Of a stretch of DNA of 64,000 nt, positions 28,036-35,827 are shown piece by piece (position 1 is the stretch's first letter; each line of letters opens with the position of its first letter). Origin of the DNA: Oscillospiraceae bacterium (GTDB lineage: Bacteria > Bacillota > Clostridia > Saccharofermentanales > Saccharofermentanaceae); assembly GCA_015069205.1 (NCBI GenBank), contig SVIZ01000002.1, positions 248,001-312,000 of the forward strand. Direction: 5' to 3'. Made by a program: the position numbers and the translations under genes. The notes beneath the pieces are model-generated. The model saw only the letters and a program-made list of their open reading frames with translations, did no database searches and was not told the origin of the DNA.

Positions 28036-31000
28036 ATGGCTACCTTAACAAGGCTTGCTAGCACGCTGACTGCGCGCTATTTTCCTTCCAGCACGCTGAC
28101 AGACGCATTCTATCTTGACGGCAGACTCTGTGGTAAAAGAGAGACCAGACAGGCCGATATCACTATCGACAAAGATGAGAGAGGTTTTTTCTTCTCGCTT
28201 TTCACACATCCCGCTATAGAAGGTTTTGAACCCGGTACTATCCCGCCGTTTGAACCCCAGCTTCGCGGACTTTGCAACGAAGTAAAGAACGGTCATAAAG
28301 AGATCGACGCAATGATCGAGAAGTTCCTGTCAACTGCGGTAGAGGTTGCCGGAACCACCAAGCTCATAGACAACGAGAGCCGTGACCCTTATTTCACCGG
28401 TGTTATCGTAAGAGATTCCGAGGCATTCGCAGTTACAATCGGCGGCGGTCTCGCATTCCTTTACAGAGACGACACTTTGTTCCCGCTTACCGACGCAGGC
28501 ATTCCCATGGAACCCATCGATGCATATGGCAACAGAGTAGGTGACTTCCAGTATTATTGTTCATCCAAGACGGCCAATGCACTTTGGTCAAACTTCTTTA
28601 CGCTTACACCTGACGACTGCATCATCCTTTGCAACAAGTCCATCTACGATGCACTCGGACAGAGAGAAATATTGAGGATCCTCACAGACGCTGAAGACCA
28701 GTGTGATGCTGCAGGACTCATCCTTACACAGGCTTCCGCAAGAATGCCGAACACTCCTATGCAGATTTCCATCTCTTTCGTAGAGAACGTCACAAAAGAG
28801 GAGAAGAAAGGTCTTTTCGGCAAGAAGAAAAAGGCTAAGGATTATGAGAGCGAGAGCCATGAGCTCTTAGAGTCTACAGTCGAAGGCGGCGAAGTCGGTG
28901 CAGCAGCAAAGGCTATAGCCGATGCAGGATTCGTAAGTCTTACTCCTGAAGAGCCTGTGGCAGTTCCTGTAACCGAAGGTACTGCTCCGGCAGACGGAAG
29001 CGTCCAGTTCGGTGATATGGCAGGTCAGCCTGAAGCACAGAAGATTCCCGATGCAGCTCCCGAGTTCCCTGATAATTCAGAAAAACCCGAGGAGATCTCT
29101 GCTGAAGAAGCCATGAGAAGGATCTTTGGCGAGATGAAGGAATCCGCTCAGAGTGATTCTGAAGCAGTTGCAAAAGCTGAAGAAGCTGCAGTTGCTTCTT
29201 CTCCTTTCGTATTCAATCTTGATTCCGTTGACGCAGCTCCTGCGCCGGTACAGAAAGAGCAGAGCGCAGCTCCTGCAATGGAGACGATCTCCACAACAGA
29301 GTTTGCACCTGATGCTGACGATTCTCCGACGAAGCCTGTAACGGATATCAATTCGATTTTCTTTGGATCATCTGCCGGTTCCGGCATCCTGGCACAGGCC
29401 ATGGCAGACAAGGAACAGTCTGCTGCAAAGGAAACCAATTTCGCAGATCTTAAGGAAGAGCCTGTTATTCCGGTTATTCCTGCTGAACCTGCAGCTCCCG
29501 TTATTCCCGTAATGGGTGAAGCTCCGGTAGTTATTCCTCCGGCACCTGCAGTTGTAAACAAGCCCGAGGAGATCGTTTTCGCACCCGGCGAGGTCAAGGC
29601 CGATTCAGGTGATTCCGACATATCCGCTGACGCTGCAGATACTTTTGATCCTTACGGCAACACAAGCGCACAGGAACTTAAGAATACTCCTCCGCTCGTA
29701 TTTGGCGAGGATGTTATGACTCCCAAAGCAGAACCTGTTCCTTCTGAAGAGGTTTCTTCGATTCCCGTACCCGAGTATGAGATCAATGAAGAGAAGCCTG
29801 AATTGAAGGATGAAGATAAGCTCAACGTCGATTTCCCTGAGACAGAAAAGCCTGCTGAAGTTATCGAGCAGCCTGCACCTGTTGTTCCCGTAGCGGAAGA
29901 AGCTCCGGAGGAGATCGCTCAGGTTCCCGCACAGGATGATGTGATCCTTCCGTTCGGCAACAATGTATATGTTACCGGTGCAGAAGAAGCAGCTCCTTCC
30001 AAGGCAGATGATATTCCTCAGATGCCTCTTTATGATTCAGACAATTACAATAACCCGGTCAACGCTGTAGGTTCAGAACAGATTGTTTCCCAGCCGTTTG
30101 ACAATGCTTCGGTATATGGCGATTATGCCGGCGGCGAAGCTCAGGGAACAGCAGAAGTTCCTCCGTATCAGCCTTATGGCGCAGAGTCTTTCTCCGCCGC
30201 TGATCAGAGCAGCTTCGGAACATATGGTGATCAGACTCCAAATATGCAGGGAGGTATACCTATGGATAATGACGGATATACCGATTATGGCGCTGGTGAC
30301 AACGGATATGCTCCCGGCTATGATCAGGCTCCGCAGGGAGGCTTCGGTGAATATCAGGATCCCAACGGCTATCAGCAGGAAGGTTATACTGATCTTTCAC
30401 AGCAGGCTCAGGAAGGTTTCGGCGATGAATATGCACAGCCTCAGGCTTCTGCTTCCTCATCAGCATCTCTCGATGACGAATGGTTTAACAACATTCTCGG
30501 AGTAGATGAGAGCGGACAGGCATATACAGGTGACCAGGGTTACGGATATAACCCGGCAGGCGCTGATGCACAGGGCTTCGCACCTGAAGCACAGCAGTCT
30601 CAGGCCCCTAATCCCGGACAGACTTCTTACAGACCATCCGGTTCCGGACCGAATAACAACGCCAGACCTACGGGCAGTGCTCCCCGCACGAGTTCTTCAG
30701 CAGGTAAGGGCGGCAACGGTGGCGGAAAGAAGATGAAGCTTAACCGCAACGGCTACATGTTCATAGCATTCCTTGCTATCCTCCTCATCTGCATCGTCAT
30801 CGTAATCGCATTGATCGCTAGAGGCTGCAGCAAAAAGACAAAGCCGACGGAGACAGTACCTTCACTCTCTTCTGAAGAGATGACAACAGAGACAACGATG
30901 CCGACAACACAGGCTACACTGCCTGATGCATCTGCTCCTATCGGTTACTTCGTATTCTCCGACTATACCGGATACAGAACATGGTGGGATCTCTTCCATA

Positions 31001-31242
31001 CTGTATACAACATTGATATCGAGAACTGCAGTGACCCGAGAATCGCTACGATCATTACATACAACAAGCTCGATCCTGCTACATACACAGGACCTAACAG
31101 CGGAGACAAGCTCTTGCTGCCTCCTCAGGGCGTATTGACAGGCGAGATCCCGATCACATTTAATGCCGGCGGATCATCCACTGCCGAGACTACAGGCGAG
31201 ACAAATCCGGGTGAGATCACAAGCTCGATCCACATCACCTGA
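28036..31242 (+). CDS. Degenerate PP2C-like domain, long low-complexity region, TM helix, C-terminal LysM-like domain
   Basis: N-terminal PP2C-like fold signature (FTGVIVRDSEAFAVTIGGGLAFLYRDDTLFPLTDAG) without recognisable metal-binding DG motifs; Pro/Glu/Ala-rich then Gly/Gln/Tyr-rich region; TM YMFIAFLAILLICIVIVIALIARG; C-terminal TWWDLFHTVYNI...DPRIATIITYNKLDPATYTGPNSGDKLLLPP. Start at 28036 preferred from SD spacing (ORF track start 28027). Confidence 0.7.
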   Translation: MATLTRLASTLTARYFPSSTLTDAFYLDGRLCGKRETRQADITIDKDERGFFFSLFTHPAIEGFEPGTIPPFEPQLRGLCNEVKNGHKEIDAMIEKFLSTAVEVAGTTKLIDNESRDPYFTGVIVRDSEAFAVTIGGGLAFLYRDDTLFPLTDAGIPMEPIDAYGNRVGDFQYYCSSKTANALWSNFFTLTPDDCIILCNKSIYDALGQREILRILTDAEDQCDAAGLILTQASARMPNTPMQISISFVENVTKEEKKGLFGKKKKAKDYESESHELLESTVEGGEVGAAAKAIADAGFVSLTPEEPVAVPVTEGTAPADGSVQFGDMAGQPEAQKIPDAAPEFPDNSEKPEEISAEEAMRRIFGEMKESAQSDSEAVAKAEEAAVASSPFVFNLDSVDAAPAPVQKEQSAAPAMETISTTEFAPDADDSPTKPVTDINSIFFGSSAGSGILAQAMADKEQSAAKETNFADLKEEPVIPVIPAEPAAPVIPVMGEAPVVIPPAPAVVNKPEEIVFAPGEVKADSGDSDISADAADTFDPYGNTSAQELKNTPPLVFGEDVMTPKAEPVPSEEVSSIPVPEYEINEEKPELKDEDKLNVDFPETEKPAEVIEQPAPVVPVAEEAPEEIAQVPAQDDVILPFGNNVYVTGAEEAAPSKADDIPQMPLYDSDNYNNPVNAVGSEQIVSQPFDNASVYGDYAGGEAQGTAEVPPYQPYGAESFSAADQSSFGTYGDQTPNMQGGIPMDNDGYTDYGAGDNGYAPGYDQAPQGGFGEYQDPNGYQQEGYTDLSQQAQEGFGDEYAQPQASASSSASLDDEWFNNILGVDESGQAYTGDQGYGYNPAGADAQGFAPEAQQSQAPNPGQTSYRPSGSGPNNNARPTGSAPRTSSSAGKGGNGGGKKMKLNRNGYMFIAFLAILLICIVIVIALIARGCSKKTKPTETVPSLSSEEMTTETTMPTTQATLPDASAPIGYFVFSDYTGYRTWWDLFHTVYNIDIENCSDPRIATIITYNKLDPATYTGPNSGDKLLLPPQGVLTGEIPITFNAGGSSTAETTGETNPGEITSSIHIT

Positions 31243-31274
31243 GCCGTAAGCGAAAATCATTAAAAATTTATATG

Positions 31275-31314
31275 ACCGCCTGCTGTGAATTCCACTGCAG
31301 GCGGTTTGTTTTTT
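31275..31314 (+). terminator. Rho-independent terminator
   Basis: ACCGCCTGC ... GCAGGCGGT followed by TTGTTTTTT. Confidence 0.85.
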
Positions 31315-31410
31315 GGCTATTTAGTCAACTTATTTTGTAACAAAAAAGTAAGATTCAAGTATATAATTCTATTGCTCTAAAAATACGCGCGCGGAAAGAG
31401 GTAAAAAAAC

Positions 31411-32496
31411 ATGCATAAGAAACTGTTTATACCCGGTCCTATCGAGGTTTCACAGGATGTTCTTGATAAGATGGCTACGCCCATGATCGGACACAGAACA
31501 AAGGATATGTCCGCTCTTCAGCAGTCAATCTCAGAAAAGCTCCAGAAGGTAATGATGACAAATAACACTATCGTTTTATCAACGTCATCAGGCAGTGGTC
31601 TTATGGAAGGTGCGGTAAGAAGTTTTACAAAGACACGTGCCGCAGTATTCTCAATCGGTGCATTCGGTAAGAGATGGCACAAGATGTGCACATCCAACGG
31701 CATCGCTGCAGATCTTTTCGAGTCAGAGCTCGGACAGCCTACAACACCCGAGATGATTGAGGCTGCTCTTTCAACAGGTAAGTACGACCTTATCACAATT
31801 ACACAGAACGAGACTTCTACAGGTATCCACAATCCCATGGATAAGCTTGCTGAAGTTTACAAGAAATATCCCGATGTTATCGTATGCGTTGACGCTGTTT
31901 CATCCATGGCAGGCGATTATATCCCTGTAGATGAGCTCGGAATCGATGTGTGTATCACATCAACACAGAAGTGTTTAGGCCTGCCTCCGGGAATGGCTAT
32001 CGCTTCCGTATCAGAGAAGGCTATCAAGAAGGCTGAGACAGTTGAGAACAGAGGTCTTTACTTCGACTATCTCGAACTCGTTAAGTTCGTTAAGGAAAAG
32101 CCTTATCAGTATCCTTCAACACCTTCAGAGTCACACATGTTCGCTCTTGATTACCAGCTCGACAAGATCCTTGAAGAAGGCGTTGAGAACAGATATCAGA
32201 GGCATTGCAAGCTCGCAAAGATCGCTCAGGACTGGGCAAGAGAGAATTGCGAACTTTATTCCAATCCTGACCATCTTTCCGTTACAGTTACATGCGTAAC
32301 AAACACAACGGGAATTCCTACATCAGACCTTATCAAGGCTATGGGTGAGAAGGGTTATCTCATGAGCAACGGCTACGGCCCGCTCAAGGATAAGACATTC
32401 AGAATCGCTCACATGGGTGATCTCACTGAAGAAGGTCTTAGAGAATACCTCAATGATCTCAAGCAGACCATTGATGAACTTAAAGCAAAAGCTTGA
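31411..32496 (+). CDS. Class V PLP aminotransferase (phosphoserine/alanine-glyoxylate aminotransferase family), probably the serC function
   Basis: KLFIPGPIEVSQDVLDKMATPMIGHRTKDM; TSTQKCLGLPPGMAIASVS; directly upstream of serA. Confidence 0.88.
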   Translation: MHKKLFIPGPIEVSQDVLDKMATPMIGHRTKDMSALQQSISEKLQKVMMTNNTIVLSTSSGSGLMEGAVRSFTKTRAAVFSIGAFGKRWHKMCTSNGIAADLFESELGQPTTPEMIEAALSTGKYDLITITQNETSTGIHNPMDKLAEVYKKYPDVIVCVDAVSSMAGDYIPVDELGIDVCITSTQKCLGLPPGMAIASVSEKAIKKAETVENRGLYFDYLELVKFVKEKPYQYPSTPSESHMFALDYQLDKILEEGVENRYQRHCKLAKIAQDWARENCELYSNPDHLSVTVTCVTNTTGIPTSDLIKAMGEKGYLMSNGYGPLKDKTFRIAHMGDLTEEGLREYLNDLKQTIDELKAKA

Positions 32497-32532
32497 TCAG
32501 ATTTAGTTATTAATTTACGGGGGAACATAAAT

Positions 32533-34155
32533 ATGAAGATTCTTATTACCGAGAGCATTGCAGAAGAAAGCGTTCAGTACTTAAGAGACAGAGGATACGA
32601 GGTAGAAGAGTACCTTGGTCATTCCCAGGAAGAGATCGAACAGTACATCAAGGGCTTTGATGCCATCATCGTAAGATCAGCAACAAAGATCAATGAAACC
32701 CTTCTTAACAATGCTGATTGTCTTAAGGCTGTCGGCAGAGCCGGAACAGGAATCGATAACATCGATGTTAAGGCATGCACAGAGCATGGCGTTATCGCAC
32801 TTAATACTCCTACTGCTAACAACATGGCTGCAGGTGAGCTTGCCGTAGGTCACGCATTCTCCATCTTCCGTAATCTTTGCACAGCAAACGAAGGCGTACA
32901 CCATGGCGACTTCAGACGCGGCAACTGGACAGGTGTTGAGCTCGAAGGCAAGACAGTAGGTATCATCGGTCTCGGCCGTATCGGTTCGATCGTATCCAGA
33001 AAGCTCAAGGGCGTGGGCATGAACGCAATCGCTTACGATCCTTATATTCCCCAGGAGAAGTTTGATAAGCTCGGCGTTACAAGATGCCAGACTCTTGATG
33101 AGCTCCTCGCACAGGCGGACCTTATCACACTCCACACTCCTAAGACAAAAGAAACATACAACATGATCGCTAAGGAGCAGCTCTACAAGTGCAAGAGAGG
33201 CGTCAGGATCGTTAACGCTGCAAGAGGAGGACTCGTAAACGAGCAGGATCTTGCAGATGCTTTGGCTGAAGGCCAGGTTGCTGCAGCTGCAATCGATGTC
33301 TTCGATAAGGAGCCTTCTTACAACAAGGCACCCGGCGAGCAGGATTTCGACAACGTTCTCCTTCACGCTCCTCACTGCTACATCACACCCCACCTCGGTG
33401 CTTCTACAGTTGAAGCTACAGCTAAGGTAGGTCAGGGAATTGTTGAACTTATCGACGGCGCTCTGAAGGGTGAGCTCGTTGCAGCGATCAACATGCCCCA
33501 GTTCTCCGGCAGCATCGAAGAGATCAAGCCTTACTGCTCACTCGCTGAGAAGATCGGCCGTATGTACTATCAGGCAGAAGCAACACCTATCAAGAAGGTT
33601 GAAGTAAGATACAGAGGCGAGCTCGCTGAAAGTTCCGGAACAGGCATCATCACACTCTCACTCATGATGGGTCTTTTGGAAGGTATGGGCAACGATCACG
33701 TATCTTACGTAAATGCACAGGAGTGCATGGATGAGTGCGGAATCGAAGTCGTTGAGACAAAGACAGAATCCATCCAGAAGTACAACAACCTCATCAATGT
33801 TAAGTTCTGCACAGAGGACGGCAGAGAACTCAAGATCAATGGTACGGTATTCGGACCTGACACAGAGGTTATCGTCTCATTCTTCGGTTATGAGATGAAC
33901 TGCCCTCTCTCAAATACAGTTCTTGCTCTTAAGAACAACGATGTTCCGGGCGTTATCGGAAGAATCGCTACGATCCTCGGAAAGCACAACATCAACATCG
34001 CTTCCATGCATTGGGGAAGAAAGAACCAGGATGGTTCTGACAACCCGCACGCACAGGCTTTCGTTGCTATCGACCAGCCTGTATCACAGGAGATCATCGA
34101 CGAACTTTCTGCTGCTGAAGGCGTACTCCGTGTATCTCTTCTTGAGCTTGCTTAA
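32533..34155 (+). CDS. serA: D-3-phosphoglycerate dehydrogenase
   Basis: KAVGRAGTGIDNIDVKACTEHGV, GKTVGIIGLGRIGSIVSRKLKG, RIVNAARGGLVNE, TPHLGASTVEA; C-terminal ACT domain DVPGVIGRIATILGKHNINIASMHWGR. Confidence 0.96.
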   Translation: MKILITESIAEESVQYLRDRGYEVEEYLGHSQEEIEQYIKGFDAIIVRSATKINETLLNNADCLKAVGRAGTGIDNIDVKACTEHGVIALNTPTANNMAAGELAVGHAFSIFRNLCTANEGVHHGDFRRGNWTGVELEGKTVGIIGLGRIGSIVSRKLKGVGMNAIAYDPYIPQEKFDKLGVTRCQTLDELLAQADLITLHTPKTKETYNMIAKEQLYKCKRGVRIVNAARGGLVNEQDLADALAEGQVAAAAIDVFDKEPSYNKAPGEQDFDNVLLHAPHCYITPHLGASTVEATAKVGQGIVELIDGALKGELVAAINMPQFSGSIEEIKPYCSLAEKIGRMYYQAEATPIKKVEVRYRGELAESSGTGIITLSLMMGLLEGMGNDHVSYVNAQECMDECGIEVVETKTESIQKYNNLINVKFCTEDGRELKINGTVFGPDTEVIVSFFGYEMNCPLSNTVLALKNNDVPGVIGRIATILGKHNINIASMHWGRKNQDGSDNPHAQAFVAIDQPVSQEIIDELSAAEGVLRVSLLELA

Positions 34156-34205
34156 GAGACAGTACAATTAAACAAAAAATCTAAGACCGCAGAGGTTAGT
34201 GCCCC

Positions 34206-35255
34206 GTGAAATACCATTATTCGAGAAAAGAAGGTTGGCTGGGTAATCCCTGCGGTCTTGTTTATTTCAAAGGAAGATACCATCTGTTTTTTCAGTTGAA
34301 TCCCGACTCTCCGCGTTATGGAAGAATGCATTGGGGACACGCAGTATCAGATGATCTCATCACCTGGGAAGATCTTCCGGTTGCGATATTTCCTGACTCG
34401 GAAATGAGCTGTAATTCAGGCTCTGCGATCATTCATGAAGGAAAGATATGGCTGTTCTACACATCAGTATCGGAAGACTATAAAGAGACCGTATGCGCAG
34501 CATATTCTGAAGACGGAACCGGTTTTGTAAAGTGCGCTGAAAACCCCATAGTTACAGTGCCTTTGGACGGTAATGTCAAGTTCAGGGATCCGTTTGTAAT
34601 GAAGTGCGGGAACGGATTCCGGATGCTTATGGGTGCTGGTCAGAACGGCATCGGCAAAGTGCTCCAGTTTGAATCGGAAGATCTCATTAATTGGAACTAT
34701 AAAGGCGAGTTGTTATCTGACGGAAAATTCGGCAGTGTAATAGAATCACCGCACCTTGCAGAAGTGGATGGCAAGTGGGTATTCATCATTCAGAGCGAAA
34801 AGCACGTACCGACAAAAGTTCTGTTTGCGACCGGTGAATACGATGGAGACAGATTTGTTTTTGACGATGAAAACAATCCGTTTAAATCAGTGGACAGCGG
34901 AGATGATTTCTTTAATCCCGTTACGGCTGAAGATGAAAACGGCAGCATTGTGTTGATGGCATGGATGTTCTCCATGAGAATGAATTCTTCTGCCATAAGC
35001 TGCCCCAGAGAGATAACCGTATCAAGAAAGGGAGAAGTATGCCTGATCCCTTATGCAGGACTTAGGAACAGACAGGTTATCGAAAGCAGTTTTGTAAGCT
35101 ATGGTTCCGGAAGATTAAGAGTGCGTTTTGAAGGCCGTACACTTTTCGATAAAGCATACAGGGAATGCCCTGATATCGGGGTCATTGAGGATGTCGGAAC
35201 AGTCGAAGTATTCATTGACGGAGGACGTGAGACGATCACTTTGTTCGTTTGTTAA
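34206..35255 (+). CDS. GH32-like (beta-fructosidase superfamily) protein with non-canonical nucleophile motif, GTG start
   Basis: GWLGNPCGLVYFKGRYHLFFQLNP, MHWGHAVSDDLITWEDLPVAI, SGSAIIHEGKIWLFYT, FRDPFV, ESPHLAEVDGKWV. Confidence 0.85.
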   Translation: MKYHYSRKEGWLGNPCGLVYFKGRYHLFFQLNPDSPRYGRMHWGHAVSDDLITWEDLPVAIFPDSEMSCNSGSAIIHEGKIWLFYTSVSEDYKETVCAAYSEDGTGFVKCAENPIVTVPLDGNVKFRDPFVMKCGNGFRMLMGAGQNGIGKVLQFESEDLINWNYKGELLSDGKFGSVIESPHLAEVDGKWVFIIQSEKHVPTKVLFATGEYDGDRFVFDDENNPFKSVDSGDDFFNPVTAEDENGSIVLMAWMFSMRMNSSAISCPREITVSRKGEVCLIPYAGLRNRQVIESSFVSYGSGRLRVRFEGRTLFDKAYRECPDIGVIEDVGTVEVFIDGGRETITLFVC

Positions 35256-35261
35256 AAGCAT

Positions 35262-35825
35262 ATGCCGAAGATACTCGCAAAAGGTGTTGGATATCAGATC
35301 CTGTATAAAGAAAGGGGAGAAGACAGCGAGAAGATCGCGCCTTCCGGTCTTAATGTCTTATCGAGATTAGATCTCCCGGTTCCGGGCATAATTGCTGTTG
35401 CAGATTCCGGAAAAAGGATAAGGATATTAAGCAAGAAATATTATCTTGTCTGCCAGGGAAAACTTGAAGAAGACGAAGGTGTGATGGAGGATCTTCTTTT
35501 CCACGATTCGCGAAGCAACAGGACTTTCCCCGTAAAGAGAATGAGAAAAGGCGTGAAGGAAGCAAGACTTACATATAAAGTCCTGTCATATAATTCGGAA
35601 AAAGATATCTCATATGTTGAAGCCGTTCTGGATACGGGCCGCACACATCAGATCAGAACGCAGTTCAGTTCAAGAAAGCATCCTCTTGCAGGTGACGGGA
35701 AATACGGAAGCAGGATAAAGTGCCCGATTGCACTTGTCTGCGGTGAGCTGACATACGATGAAGGTGAGGGAACGGCTCCAGTAACCGTTAAGGCAGATCC
35801 TAAAGAAGAACTTCCTGAAGTCTGA
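35262..35825 (+). CDS. Short RluA-family pseudouridine synthase-like protein
   Basis: LSRLDLPVPGI (catalytic RLD), KKYYLVCQGK, VEAVLDTGRTHQIRTQFSSRKHPLAGDGKYG. Confidence 0.8.
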   Translation: MPKILAKGVGYQILYKERGEDSEKIAPSGLNVLSRLDLPVPGIIAVADSGKRIRILSKKYYLVCQGKLEEDEGVMEDLLFHDSRSNRTFPVKRMRKGVKEARLTYKVLSYNSEKDISYVEAVLDTGRTHQIRTQFSSRKHPLAGDGKYGSRIKCPIALVCGELTYDEGEGTAPVTVKADPKEELPEV

Positions 35826-35827
35826 TA

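Noticed and set aside
32677-33393. 238-aa minus-strand ORF
   Set aside because: Antisense shadow of serA, which has complete motifs in the plus frame.
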